Source: Crocodylus rhombifer
Taxonomy: Eukaryota; Chordata; Crocodylia; Crocodylidae
Assembly (NCBI GenBank): GCA_038503035.1
Contig: JAVSML010025215.1
Span: 368,018 to 432,017, forward strand
DNA: 64,000 bases
Direction: 5' to 3'
Shown: positions 34,861-47,199 of the stretch, piece by piece
Position numbering within the stretch: the first letter of the stretch is position 1
Layout: each line of letters begins with the position of its first letter
Translations under genes and position numbers: made by a program
The notes under the pieces: model-generated
Told to the model about the DNA's origin: nothing
Databases searched by the model: none
The model's input: the letters and a program-made list of their open reading frames with translations, nothing else

Positions 34861-35467
34861 ACTTTAAGTAAGCCCAGAATAATATAAATTAGGCTAATAT
34901 AGCTACTAAAACTACTATAGTGCAAGTCAGAAGGATTCTAAGGGAAGTGGTGTAAGACAAACTGAGTCATATGTGAGAGGGAGACTCTTGAAAAGACTAT
35001 TTAGTTTTAAGACATCAAATCTTGATTAAGGGTTCAGGTCAGCATGGCACAAGAACATTCCCTTTCTGATCATAGTTGTCCAAGTTTCATCAAGTAATGT
35101 TTTTGCTTGAGGCGTGGGATTAACAAGAACTTAGTGCACTGAGTTGTACTCTTCTGGCATCATTTGTTGAGGTTCCTGTCTGCAAACATCATGAACAGCC
35201 AGTGCCTCTTAGAACTTTAGGTGAGATTTTAAGATGATGTTCACCTATTAGCAATTCTTAAGATTTTAAGATGTATAGATTTTAAATTGTAAAACAGCTT
35301 ATTTCTGCTTGATTCATAAAAGTAAGTCTAGGTATGTATTGTGTTGTTTTTCATAATTGGAGAATTACAATAAAGTTTGCTTTTGCATTTCCTCCATTGA
35401 AGGGCTCACTTTATTTGATAACAGGAGCTACTGAAAGAAAGTGTTGGACCCCCCAAAACTACTTTGT
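34861..35467. other. No gene; AT-rich DNA
   Basis: No recognised repeat or exon. Confidence 0.55.
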
Positions 35468-36285
35468 GGCTGTGTATAGACATTCTGGGAGGTATAGGTG
35501 ATATTAGATTGTGGTAAAAACTTGGTCTCCTGATCTAACTTAGTTTGCCCAGGTGTGGACCTTATACTAGTTAGGTGGATCGACATATGAACTGTACAGA
35601 AGTTCAGAACAGTTAAGTCAGTCTAAAAATGACCAATCTGATCTAAGTTAAGTGTACGTCTGAGGGTGGGTTTGGCAAGATCAGGCTAACTGAACTTCTG
35701 TACAGTTCCCAGTGTAGCCCCAGGTTTGGGAAAGACCAATTGCTGGCCCCAGCACTGGAACTGTGCTTTTTCTACCCCCTCCATGGTACTTAGCCTCCCC
35801 ATCCCCACCCCATAGGCCATGAAACCCTGGAGCCCACAATCTCTCCTGGTTTTATCAGCCAGTTTTATCAGCATTCACTGATGCTAGAACCTGAGGAAGT
35901 AAATTGGGGTGGGAAGGATGGGGACATAGGTTCACTGTGAGGCTTATTTGTCTGGGGGTGAAGAGGTCTGGGGCCTAAAAATAGCCCTTGGCCCTAGGGG
36001 GTGGAGGGGATAGCCCCTCCAATGCCCCTGCAAACCCTGTGGGTCCCCTGATCCTGCCAAACCCTTCCAAACTCAGGCTATCACCCCACAGACACCACCT
36101 GTCTCCTGATCCTCCAATCCCCCCTGTGGACTCCACCTGCCCTGTGGACCCCTGATTGCCCCCAGAGCCTACCTGCCCCCTACCCCCCCAGCTCCTCTGG
36201 TAGCCCTGCTCCCCATTCTGACTTACCTTAAATTGGATGGTTATTTTGAATGCAATCTAATCTCCCCAAATGTCTATACACAGCC
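35468..36285. mobile_element. Non-autonomous DNA transposon with 17-bp perfect TIRs
   Basis: GGCTGTGTATAGACATT (35468-35484) and its exact reverse complement (36269-36285) bound an 818-bp segment. Both ends continue inward to ATTAGATTG. Inside, a perfect 19-bp inverted repeat (35589-35607 and 35690-35708, GAACTGTACAGAAGTTCAG) encloses an 82-base loop. The distal half is C-rich. No transposase is encoded. A target duplication was not found by eye, so the superfamily is open; hAT is plausible. Confidence 0.65.
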
Positions 36286-39200
36286 TATGGGTCAACATAA
36301 TCACCCTATATCTCCTACCACTGCTCCATTGTCAATGGGGCTAGCTAGCTCCATCAGGAAGGCATCAAGGGAGAGGAAGAGGAGGGAAGGTCACTGGGTC
36401 TCCCTTCTAAAGACTTAATGGTAAAGTTAGAGTCTGGGTTTGTTAGGGAGAAAAGTGTCTGAAGGGAAGGTGGGATGTGGTACAAAACTGCCTCAACAAT
36501 CTATTTTAGTTTTCTTCAGAACAGTTTCAGACCCTTTTAATAACTGCTGCAAGCTCATTTGATAGCCCTTGTAGAAATGTTAACATCTGCCAGCAGGTGC
36601 AGCAAATTTTCTAACCTTCCAGAACACAACATTTAAAAGAGATAAAATGTTGAATCTAAAATACTGTCCTTGCAGGAGCCCTGCTGATATACAAAATACG
36701 GCTTTCATCTGAGATGAATAAAGAATACTATTCCTAGACAACAACAACAAAATTTAAGTACTCTTAGGCAAGGGATTTATTTAAAATTAAGCTTTCTAAT
36801 CCAACATTATAATTGTGCTGTTTCCTCCCTGATTAAGCATGTTTCATCTTGAAAGTTTCTACATGATATTCAAAAATAACATTTTCTGATTCATGAGTAG
36901 AGTCTGGTCAGAGAACCAGCATGTTTTCCCCAAGAAATTTCAAACAATATTATTTGGTCAAATGTTTTCAAACAAAAAAAAAATCATGTTTCCCATAGAA
37001 AGTTTTGAACCAACTTGAAGATAATTTTTCCAAATATGTGGAAAGTAAATAAAATGTTCATTTTTATATTGTCTTTGTTTTGTTGTAAAAAATAGAGACA
37101 AAATTGCATTTTAAACTGAAATGGAATTAAAATGTTCATTGGCATTTTCTGTAAGAAAATAAATGGTTTCCTAAGAATTGACATTTTCTTTTGAAAATTA
37201 TTTTAGACAACCATATATTTGGCAAGCAATTTTTTTAGCCCTAACATGACAAACTCTATTTTTGTTTGGTATTCAAGGAGCTGGTAGGTTTTTAAAGCAT
37301 AACTTCCATAGCAGTATATATTTTCTGAAACATTTCTGAAATTAAATGTTTGTACTTTGTGTCTGTAATGACTTAGACTTTATTTAAGTTACAAATTCCA
37401 TGAAAACAATTCCATATTGTCAGTAGTATTTTAACTATGGTATTCACTTGTATGAGTTGGGCTGGATCATCAGTTGGTATATATAGAGGCAATCTACTTC
37501 AATGTAGCTGAGAGTATGGCTGAAAAATACTTAAAATAGTCTTTAAACAATGGAAATATAGCTTTTCTATTTTAAAATGATAGAATCACCAGAATTGACC
37601 AGTAGTCAATCAAGTCAGGAATCCTAATCCTAACAAAGGCTTAAGCCAAAGACGGGGAAACTGTAATACTGTTGGAAAACTGTAATCCTGGACATGCATA
37701 TGGAGAAATTATATTTATCTTGAGTCTGATCGTTAGGTCCTTCACATGAAGTGCTGTCATTGACTCCAGTGAGATTATAGGATTGATAGTCTAATTGGTG
37801 CCTGTTCTTCTAAATGCTTAATCATTAGTTGTTATTTCAGTTATTTCTGTACAGTATGTGTATGTGTTTGCATATGTACTTGAGAGGTCAGCATAGCATG
37901 CAAGTGATTTAATCCATTAGTTCATCATGTCCTGTTGTACTCACTTTAATTGGTTTCATTATAATGGTAATTTAGAATTAAGTGTTTTATAGCTGTGTTT
38001 TTTAATCTTTTGTTATAAGTGGCTATTTTTCTATGTTGTTGTAATTAGTTTTTACACCTACAACCTTCCACAACCCTTATTTCTTTTCATTCATTTAAGA
38101 AAATGTAGAGAAGGAAACCTGCTTTTGCCTACATAGCACATTTTTCTAGTTGGAATATATCAGAGAATGGAATGATTTCATTGGATAATAACACAAGATG
38201 GGGTAGGGTCACAATTCTCAGTTGTTACTCCCTCCCTTCATCTCCCATGCCATGCTTTGGTCTTGATTCTCTTCTTCCATTGTTGTGAATAAGAAATAAG
38301 TTAAATGAAGTCAGTGGAATGACACTGGTGTAAAACCAGTGGCAGTGAAAAAAGAATCTGAATTCTTGCACATCCTTCTTAAACAGGCATTTCTTTTATC
38401 AAATCATCATGTACTCTAAGCATCAGCTGTGACCTTATTAACCATATTAGCTGCCATAGCTTGTTCAGGGTTTAGCCCATTACCAAGCCAAGAGAAATTG
38501 TATGGTATGGGAGAGGAAGTGGAATAAAGAGAGAAAACACTGTTTTTATTAGAGTCAGGATGGCAAATACTTGTGGCTGGGCTCAGAATTTGCATTTAAC
38601 ATTTGAACATAGAAAAGCCAATAATAATATCTGTTGCAGTAGAACATCTGTTAGACAATCAGAGTTTGAATTAATGGAGAACTCAAAGCAATTATCTAAA
38701 GGTTACAAACTAATTAGTTTAATAATATTATTAAACTAGCTCCTCCATAGCTTAGGTTACAACCACCTTCCATTATAAAGCACCCTATTTTAAATGCCCC
38801 TGGAACTTTGGACTGGAAAATTAGTTTGGCCCCAAAACTGCAGTATTTTTGTAGGCAAAGGAAAACCTCTCTGTAAAGTTTGAAAAAAATGACTTTAGAC
38901 TGTTTGAGTCATGGGTTATTTAAAGCTGCCCTGTTGAAATTTTGACTTGCTTCTTCCTCTCTTTTACTTTGCAGATAGTTGCATCTCCTTGGAAACTACT
39001 GCCCCAGCTGTAGAAGGCAGATTATAATTACATAAAGTTATTAGGGTTTTGGTTTTGGATAGTGTTGCGACCACTACTGCTCCACTGATGTCAGTGCGAG
39101 ACGAGAGTCCCAATCCTGCTTCTCATGATATCAGAGGACTTTGTTGCCATTACTTTTAAGCAAACAAAATCCAGCTCTGTATTCAGAATTTTCAGAATAG

Positions 39201-39654
39201 GTCCAAATATACTCCCAAGTGGCCAGATTTTAAAAAGAACTCAACATATCGGGATCTTGACAATTTCTCCATTATGTAGGAGTCTAAATGAGAGCTGAGT
39301 TCCTTTGAAAATCTATCCCTAACGTGTAAATGTGATGATATTCTTTATTGACCCCTTCCAGTTGAGAAGCACCACAGTCTTCCTTCTACATGTAACATTT
39401 AATATAGGCCTTCCTTTACCTCTTGTGTTACAGTCCTATGTTAAAGGAAATATAGCAACATAGAATTCCAGCCCAGGCTTTGTACAAGGCTGTATTTTAT
39501 TATGGGACAGAAAAGGCTGTTCTCTGGTCCCTTTAAAGGGCTGGTCTTGGACCTTCTTGCAGTTTCATGGCTAGTGTGATGCTGCTGTGGAAAAGGCTCC
39601 TCCAGGGTCACTTCTGTACTAGTAGATGCAGTTTTACTAACAACATTGTACAAT
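36286..39654. other. No gene; AT-rich DNA with repeat relics
   Basis: The 36880-37240 part is rich in TTTTGAAA/AAATTTC motifs and ends near TTTAGCCCTAA, suggesting a decayed hAT MITE like 49367-50531. A sauropsid relic lies at 38303-38365. No exon seen. Confidence 0.45.
38303..38365. repeat. Ancient SINE-like relic
   Basis: AATGAAGTCAGTGG...GACACTGGTGTAAAACCAGTGG...AGAATCTGAAT has the form of an ancient amniote repeat (GAAGTCAATGGAGTTACACTGGTGTAAAACTGG). Not assigned further. Confidence 0.35.
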
Positions 39655-40160
39655 ATTTGGTAACAGCCCATTTAGAATATTGAGTACAATTCTGGTCACT
39701 AGTGTTTAAAAAGAAAAAGATTAATTTAAACTGGAACATGTACAAGAAGGGTCACAAAGATAATTAAAATGATTGAGAACTTATCTTAGAGAAGTTTGAG
39801 TTAACAAAACTCAAGTTGGAGAGAGGGCATATGATTACTTTTATAGACCTATTTGCAGGGTGAATATTAAAGGGAGCAAAGAGTTATTCAGGTTGAAGAA
39901 TAATGCTGTAATCAAATCAAGTGTCTGAATAAATTTGGTATAGAAATTAGAAGGGTTTTCTCTTTTTTTTTTAGCAATTAGAGGCATGAACTTTTGGAAT
40001 GGTTGCCTGAGCAAAGTAGAACAAAGTACCTGAGCATGAACTGGCACGAAGAATATGAACCACTTCAAGGCAGAAATCTCCAAGTTCCTGAAAGAGATAG
40101 TAGGATAAAATCCATGTGCTGGGATTAAGAAGTAACTTTTCCTGTATATATGGGAGGTAA
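39655..40160 (+). mobile_element. Old CR1-like LINE remnant (C-terminal region)
   Basis: The plus strand contains the CR1 C-terminal pattern in decayed form: a LEY..QFW-like segment (TTAGAATATTGAGTACAATTCTGG), then FKKK, GHK, LELTKLKLERG-like residues, and later a TTTTGGAATGGTTGCCTGAG stretch matching the 'FWN.LP' block. Many stops. Far older than the other CR1 copies here. Confidence 0.55.
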
Positions 40161-41132
40161 TTGATAGTGCTGTGGTTTGAGGATTTTGCTAGATGTGCAC
40201 AGAAGGTGTGAGGATTTTTTGCTCTCTTATAACTGCTTGTTTATAGACTTCTGTTCATTTGTTTCCTACCTTCTCCTGAAGCCTTTGACATTGTCCACAG
40301 ATAAAGGTGCAAGTTTTAATGGGAATGGTATGTTCTCTTGCTGATACTAGTCACCTCTCAAATACCTGGCTTGGAGGCTCTTGCTCTTCTGTCGGAGTTG
40401 GGAATTTTTTCTCTGCAAGTCAGAATGGCCAAGGATCTTAGGGTTGTGTTTTGTTTTTTTGCTTTGCCTTTCTTCATAGTGTGATCCTCCTTCCTGGCAT
40501 TCCTTGGAGCATTTCAGTGCCTTGAAATTGTAGTGGCAGAGCACATGCAGTGCTTTTGCCATCCTGTTTATAACCTGTGGTCATAAAAAAAGAGAAACTT
40601 CAGGGTGTGTTTTGCTTTTGTAATGTGCTTTTCATTGGATGTGGGAGGGATTGGAATTGGTTAAGGGTTTTTAGGACTCTAAAACATGGAGAGATTTGAT
40701 GGCTGAGGAGGTCTCTTAGTCTTTGGTTTCCAAATGGAAGAATAACCCTCAGGATTTAAAATTCTCAAATTTGAGTCCCTGACAGCTGGAGAGCTTCTGA
40801 AAATGGAGATTCAAGGGTGTACTTTTAGAGAATTAATTAATTATTAATGGCTTTGATTTGAAATTTTTCAAAGGGCCTAATTCTGCCTTTGTTCTCCTCT
40901 GTCCAGTGAAATCATGCAGTCTCACAGAATTTGATACACAGGTAGATGTTGACAGAATATCATGCAAGAAGCAGTTTTTAAGGAATAACTTTATATGCAC
41001 GAGTACATACCATGGAGTTAACAAATGATCTAGTTTATAATATTGTTGTTTTTTCTTCACTTCTAAATCCTTGAGTAATAAAAATTCTTTCCTTCACCCT
41101 CCACAAAAAAATCCTGCAGGTGCATGTAAAGC
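40161..41132. other. No gene; unassigned DNA
   Basis: No supported exon or repeat boundary. Confidence 0.55.
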
Positions 41133-41709
41133 CCCTGACAGACATTACACTTCAGGTGTGCTAAACTGGTTAATCATGTTTTAAGTAGTAATCTAGCAAC
41201 ACATTCAATCAATTAATGTTATAATAAAATGAGGAAGAAGCCACAAAGTTATTACACAAATTAACAGTGTGTAAAAACTTAGTAGCTGGTTCCTATCATG
41301 CCTTTAATTGAACACTGAGCCTCTGGAGCACATGGGAGCCTTTCAAAAATCCTGTGTACTGCAAAGGCTGGGAGGCCCCTCAGCTGGTTGGGGCTCCAGC
41401 TGCAGAGTGTACCCTGTTCTCCTGTGATGGGGAGCCCAGGTCAGTGGATCATGGCTCCTACAGCTGGGAGCTCCAGTCAGCTGACCCGGGCCCTCAACCA
41501 TGGGAGTGCATGATGCACCCCTCTGCCTGGGGGCCAAGCTTGCTCCTACAGGATCAGGATCCCCCAGCACTGGCACTATGGTGCTATTGGATCTGATACA
41601 GGATGGCACACTTGTACCTCCTGCCCTGAAGGTGTGGCATGGCAGGAATTGCAGTTGTTGAGATACCACAACATTTCCCATCATGCTTTTACTTTAATAT
41701 CTGTCAGGG
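41133..41709. mobile_element. Non-autonomous DNA transposon, CCCTGACAG ends
   Basis: Left end CCCTGACAGACATTA. The right end in reverse complement is CCCTGACAGATATTA, one mismatch over 15 bases. Length is 577 bp, with an AT-rich left half and a GC-rich right half (41330-41640). No transposase. No clear target duplication. Confidence 0.6.
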
Positions 41710-43348
41710 ACCTAATAGTTAAATATTTAACATGAATTCCTTATTGCTTGGCTTATTGTGCAAGAGCTGTAGTTGTCAGCTATTTAACAAAAGTTGCATC
41801 ATTTCACACAGTGTTTGTGTAACAGGAGTAGGCAGTTCTCCTGTATGGGGAGCCTGTCTCACACCCTTCTGCCATGTCTTGAAGACTTATTTGTTGGAAA
41901 AATATATTGTGGGAGGCTGCTTTATGTCTGTGGACCTAGGGTTGAGGTCTAAGTACATGGCTCCGTCATCCTCTACACTGTGTCTGCCTCCACCCTCTGA
42001 TCTTAACAGCACTTGCTTGGTCAATTTGTCTTTTATTTAGGGCTTGTGGAGGTCTTGTTCACCCTTAGGACCTAGATGTTCAGTCAAGGCAATTAATAGT
42101 CTCTGCATCTTGTTCCCTGTCTTTTTATTAAACTGCCAGTGGAGGTAGTGAACTGAAATAAACAGTTGTCATCACTCATCATAATATTAAACCAAAGCAG
42201 CCGTACACCATGAGGGGTTGGTATTCTTCCCTCCCTGGGTCTTCCTCTTCCTGGGATTCCTGCTTTGGAGTAGAGACCTTGTGGCCTCACTTATAATGTC
42301 ACCAAATTCCTTAGTTATAGTCCAGGCTATTGTACGCTGAAAATCCATGGGCACATTCAGCTACCCAGGGATGCCTCCCTGTAGTGGGGATACTATCTTT
42401 TTAGGGGTAACTTTCTTGGTTGTTCATGTTCACAACAGAGGTACGGCCCCAGTTCTGACAGCTATTGGCCTACCACCTTACCCAAGGGTTACTGCCCCTT
42501 GCAGGTACCATCTTACCCCATCACCTGGGACACGTCTCTTCTTATACCACAAGCTTAGCTTTTTACTTACGGCTTTTGTCTGAAACTGCTCCTTCATTCT
42601 CTTTTTGTCCTCCTTTCTTTTGCAGGTCCAGAGAGTCTGGAGCCTTCACTATCCTGGGAACCCCCTCTAGCTATCCTTGCCCAGTGGCCCCTGCAGCAGC
42701 TGTGGCTTTGGCGTTCCCTGACCTGCATCTCCTCGCCCACACAAGTAAGTATGCTACCCCTTGTCTTGGCCTCTGTTCTGGGATCCATTCTCCAGTCCCT
42801 GCAGCTGGGTGTTCTCCGTCTCTGGAGTCTCAGCATCCCTCTTTTACATTTCACATGCCTCTGTCATTTTCTAGTGCCCAGGTAAAAGGGGCGTGCTCAC
42901 ATTCGTTTCAAGCTCGCTGCTTCCTACCCAGTGTCAGCTCAACCACTAGGCAAGGGTGGATTCTGCCTCCATGCTACAATTTGAATCATGGTTTTCTTAA
43001 AACATAATAATTTTATAAAGCTTCCACAAGGTCTTCTGAACAGATCAGTTTATGTTGATCATGGAAAGAATGACAGCACCTATGTAGTGAAGACTGTTTT
43101 AAATCTATGGTTTGGGAGTAGATTTCCACTGTTTTTTTCTTGGAATAGAGATGAGAGAGTGCCCACTGACATGTGGCTTCCATCTACATTGCAACCCACA
43201 GCATTTTTAGGGCTCTTATATTTAATGCAGTTATGTCCCAGAAGTAGTCCTGTTTAGATTAGGTTAAGATATGAGATTACTAACCATGTCAAGAGAAACA
43301 TGTTACAAGCGTGGAAAGAGAAAGATGCAGCTTGTGTAGCTTTATAAT
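41710..43348. other. No gene; unassigned DNA
   Basis: Overlapping frames at 42465-43007 and neighbours have no recognisable domain and no splice-site framework. A pyrimidine-rich stretch at 42590-42630 ends in CAG, which alone is not evidence of an exon. Confidence 0.5.
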
Positions 43349-43790
43349 TAGGGACCTACTAAATTTGCAGTTTCATGGATTTTGCAGATTCCGTAAAACC
43401 CATGGAATCTGTGAGAGAAAGAGAGAGAGAGAAACTGTACTCAGTTCTGCAGCAGCTCGCTGGGGTGGGGAAGGGGGCCACGGGAGCTGCCCACTTGAAG
43501 GGCTGCTGGCAAGATAGCTGTTGTCCCTCCCCTCACTGTTGATTGGCTGCAAGAGCTGCCTGTCACATGGCCCCATCCCTCTCCAATGACTATGGGGGCT
43601 GAATGATGGACAGCCCTCACAGCCAATTAGTGGCGCGGGCTGGGACCACATGACAGGCAACTGCTACTGCTAATCAGAGGAGTGAGGGAGGCCAGACCAT
43701 GCTCTGCCTGCAAAATGGCTGCCTGGGCCCATGTTCTACCTACAGAAGCGATAGGGAGGGTGCAGCCCCCATGAATTAGGTAGGTCCCTA
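43349..43790. mobile_element. hAT-like MITE (TAGGGACCTAC ends)
   Basis: TAGGGACCTAC (43349-43359) and its exact reverse complement GTAGGTCCCTA (43780-43790) bound 442 bp. The interior starts TAAATTTGCAGTTTCATGG, includes a GA-rich run at 43411-43433 and a GC-rich middle. The ends fit a hAT family seen in sauropsids. Flanking 8-mers do not match, so the duplication has decayed. Confidence 0.65.
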
Positions 43791-46201
43791 TAAAATGCTT
43801 CAGTTATGGTTGGAGCCAATGTACAAATCATGTAAGACAGTTGCCATGTAGCCTGCTGGAATCTATGATTCAGACTTTCAACCTTCAAACAAGAACTTTT
43901 AAAAAAAATTATTTATTCAAATAACTTTATTTTAGTTTTATGCAATGTCTTTCCCAAGTCAAGGTTGAGGGACATTGGCAGGTCTGTGTGGGGAAGGTTT
44001 CACTGTGAAACCTAGGAAGGTTTCACTTATGCAGTAGCTATTCTGTGAGAGTGAAGCCTACCCCATGAGGAGTACACATCTATTAAGTTCCATTCAAACT
44101 CTTATAGATCCCAGCAGGCCCCTCTTTTTCTTCAGTGAATAGAGCAGCTGTCTTTCCAGAGCTGTCTGTTTGGCATCTTTCACCAGCACTAAAATCTCTG
44201 TCGAAATAAAACTTAAAATAGAAGAAAAATATTTTATTTATTGTTTCTTGGAGTTTGTGTTTTTCTCTTTGTTGCATATTTTTGCATATTCATTGTTGCA
44301 TGTCATACATGTTAGTTGTTTGCCTTACCAACACTCCCTGGTGTTACCTGGCAATCTGGGGAGAAAGGACTTTTAACAGTTCTCCTTGCTCAGGTTCAGA
44401 AAAGAAGCCTGCTTCTATGACACAGAGATTAAAGCTGCTTTTCCCAGCCCTTTCTGAAATGTACACATTGTGCTCAGTGTGATATTTGCTTCTTACTGGC
44501 ACCATTCAGTGTTTTTTGTTCCAGTGCCCTTCCAATTATTACTGTATATTAATTTTGATTAGACAGGAGGCTGCTTTGTGAGTCTTGACTTCCTGCCAGT
44601 ACAATCAAGTGAGAGCCATGGGAATGAAAAGCAAATGTTACTTTCAAAACCTTGTGAGGAATATATTACTTATAAATTATACTAAATATATATTTTTAAA
44701 AGACTAAATGTGTCTCTCTTAGTTGTCAAGCAGGAATTAAAATAGAAGGACATCCTGCCTACTCTAAAATGAGGAGGAATATTTTGAAAATAAGGTTGCT
44801 TCTGCATAAACGATGTTTGTTTTATTGATATGTTTTTAATATCCCACCTTCATATTCTGTTAATTTTAGAGCAACTGCTCCTTTCATGGCTCAAGAACTA
44901 TTGTAAAAATTAGGGGTGCAGAACCAACCAAAGCTAGAAACAGTAAAAATGGCTTAAGTTCCCAAACGACTTACCTCAAAATGTGTCTCAAGGAATTAAA
45001 ATAGGAACTAATTGAGGGAAATTCTGTGGTCTGTTATGTAGGAGGTCAGACTAGATTATCACAGTAGCACCCTCTGGCTTTATAAATTGTGAATTCTGAT
45101 TGCAAGTTTAGTTCTCGGACCTGAAAGAAAGGGAATTACAGTACTTTCATAAATATATGGGGTTGTTTTTCATTTTTTCTGGTCTTTTTTACTGTTAGGG
45201 TTTTTTTGGGAGGAGGGGACAACTATGTCATTTTAGTCCTTTTTTTCACCTCACAATTATTTTTTTGGCTGGACACCAGTGGCATATCATCTTTCATTGC
45301 TTGCAGTTGAAAGGATAACTCCTATGTCCTTACTGTATGTGACTCAGTCAGCAGCAGGTACTGTAAAAGCAAGGTGTGTCAATATTCTCTGCATTTAAAA
45401 CTAAGCATGTTGCCTCCCATATGGTTGCTCCAAGAAATGGGGTACAAAAGTCCATTCTTTTGATGAAGATGTGATAAATTATTACTATTAATATACTGCC
45501 ATGCTGGCTAATATAAGTCTGATGGCATATAACAATATGGTAAGGAATATAGTTTGTTGCAAAGTCAAACACTTGAATAGTAGGAATTGCTACATTTATA
45601 GTCACCAGTGCAACCTCAATTCTGCCAATTCCCTTAGGCAGGGGTCCTGTGGATAAATTCCTATGTAACCATATAAGCAAAGACTGTATCACTATGCAGA
45701 TGCACAAAGAAACAAAATCAGGGTTGTAAACTCAACCTTTGTTTCTTAACAGTTGAATGCTTCGCTTGGCAGCCATAATAGGCCCTTAGTGTTGCTTTTT
45801 TGTAATTTGTTTTGAATGTAATTTACTAGAATTTCTTCTTTTTTTAATTCAAACATATAACATATAACATATAATTCAAATAGTACTCAAATCTTACATC
45901 ATCAACTTGGATTGAGTCCTGAATCTTCAATATTGCACATAGATCTCTAAGGATATGTCTATACCGTGGCATCAGCCTATCTTGGCTGCAGCACCCTTGA
46001 GCCTACCGTGCCTGCCCACTCCTGCTTGTATGCTCCAAACAAGGAAGTGTGTCACTGTGCTTGTTCAGAGGTCATCCTGTGACTGCTTTTTAGTATGTGT
46101 AGACTGAGGTCTTGAGAGTGACTCTGCATGAGGACACCTCCAGAGTGGTCTAAATGTTCATTCTTTGGTTTGGTGCATGTGAATGAAAGCAGCTGGGTGA
46201 G
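43791..46201. other. No gene; AT-rich DNA with a LINE tail relic
   Basis: Contains the CR1/L2-like tail at 45035-45097. No exon recognised; the minus frame at 45348-45707 lacks any domain. Confidence 0.5.
45035..45097 (+). mobile_element. Old CR1/L2 3' end relic
   Basis: GTTATGTAGGAGGTCAGACTAGATTATC, then CCTCTGGC and TATAAATTGTGAA, fits the decayed CR1/L3 3' end of form AGGTCAGACTAGATGATC...CCTTCTGGCC...ATCTATGAA. Confidence 0.5.
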
Positions 46202-46206
46202 ATCTG
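46202..46206. repeat. 5-bp target-site duplication, left copy
   Basis: ATCTG immediately before the 5' LTR, repeated exactly at 50684-50688 after the 3' LTR. Confidence 0.75.
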
Positions 46207-46257
46207 TGTGGAAACCTTTAAGAGTGTTATGTATAAGTTGTTACATTGGCGACACAT

Positions 46258-46855
46258 AGGGGGTGCACACAGGCACACGTGCACCCCCTGAAATAGGCCA
46301 TGCACCCCCTAGAAGTGCCAGCCATAAAACCAGACGTGCACTTTCAGTTTTGCCACTGGCTTGGTGATTGGCCACTGGCAGTCAGTGATTGGCTGCTGCC
46401 CCCCNNNNNNNNNNNNNNNNNNNNNNNNNNNNNNNNNNNNNNNNNNNNNNNNNNNNNNNNNNNNNNNNNNNNNNNNNNNNNNNNNNNNNNNNNNNNNNNN
46501 NNNNNNNNNNNNNNNNNNNNNNNNNNNNNNNNNNNNNNNNNNNNNNNNNNNNNNNNNNNNNNNNNNNNNNNNNNNNNNNNNNNNNNNNNNNNNNNNNNNN
46601 NNNNNNNNNNNNNNNNNNNNNNNNNNNNNNNNNNNNNNNNNNNNNNNNNNNNNNNNNNNNNNNNNNNNNNNNNNNNNNNNNNNNNNNNNNNNNNNNNNNN
46701 NNNNNNNNNNNNNNNNNNNNNNNNNNNNNNNNNNNNNNNNNNNNNNNNNNNNNNNNNNNNNNNNNNNNNNNNNNNNNNNNNNNNNNNNNNNNNNNNNNNN
46801 NNNNCCCAGCATCGGTGATCTGTGTCCCTCCACACGTGGGAGACTCTGGAGCTCT
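46258..46855. mobile_element. Insertion within the 5' LTR (partly unsequenced)
   Basis: Foreign to the LTR. Its left side has AGGGGGTGCACAC and two GTGCACCCCCT/ATGCACCCCCT blocks. The right boundary is approximate because of the gap. Probably a hAT-like MITE. Confidence 0.45.
46405..46804. other. Assembly gap (400 N)
   Basis: Exactly 400 undetermined bases, probably an arbitrary gap size. Frames spanning it have no meaning. Confidence 1.
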
Positions 46856-46938
46856 GTCTCTAGCCTAAGAAGGCTCTCTGAGTAAACAAGCGTTATCATT
46901 TTATAAGTTTAACTCCTTGGTCTTTTAAGTATAACACA

Positions 46939-46955
46939 TGGTACCAGGAGTGGGG
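46939..46955 (+). promoter_or_regulatory. Primer-binding site for tRNA-Leu(UAA)
   Basis: TGGTACCAGGAGTGGGG is complementary over 17 bases to the expected 3' end of vertebrate tRNA-Leu(UAA) including CCA (CCCCACTCCTGGTACCA). It starts right after the 5' LTR, where minus-strand priming occurs. The tRNA match is from knowledge of that tRNA's acceptor and T arm, not a search. Confidence 0.8.
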
Positions 46956-46985
46956 TGAGAAGAAGGAAAGAAAAAAGGAGCATCC

Positions 46986-47105
46986 CAGAATCCCTGAGGA
47001 GTTAAAGCTGTCTAGCAGTGCAGCAGAAAACTGGAAGAAATTTAAGCACAGCTTCACCATATATATGATGGCCAGTGGAGCTACAGAGAAGGGAGATCCA
47101 CTGAT
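46986..47105 (+). pseudogene. gypsy Gag N-terminal remnant
   Basis: About 40 residues, including AAENWKKFKHSFTIYMMASG and ATEKGDP. This resembles the start of Gag in vertebrate and invertebrate gypsy elements (NW..FKQ.FE.YL.ASG...K). It stops after 47105; the rest of Gag and the protease are missing. Confidence 0.65.
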
Positions 47106-47199
47106 GGTAGCTATTTTTTTTAAATATAGCAGACCCAAAATCTCTGTTTCTTTATAATAGCCTACAATTGTGAACTTGACCTGAGGCTAAGAAAAGCAC

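Larger units (their letters stand above)
46207..46938 (+). repeat. 5' LTR, interrupted
   Basis: Starts TGTGGAAACC and ends AACACA directly before the primer site. Relative to the 153-base 3' LTR consensus it holds about 600 extra bases between roughly 46251 and 46855, including 400 Ns. The inserted part begins AGGGGGTGCACAC and carries GTGCACCCCCT, suggesting another DNA transposon. The polyadenylation hexamer position reads AGTAAA in this copy, versus AATAAA in the 3' LTR. Confidence 0.85.

Noticed and set aside
42465..43007. 180-codon open frame, Pro/Ser-rich
   Set aside because: No recognisable protein and no conserved splice pattern; possible exon cannot be supported.
45955..46160. Possible TIR element (ATGTCTATACC ... 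AGTATGTGTAGAC)
   Set aside because: Ends match too weakly and no duplication is visible.
46300..46899. Long open frames across the 400-N gap
   Set aside because: Mostly undetermined bases; not interpretable.
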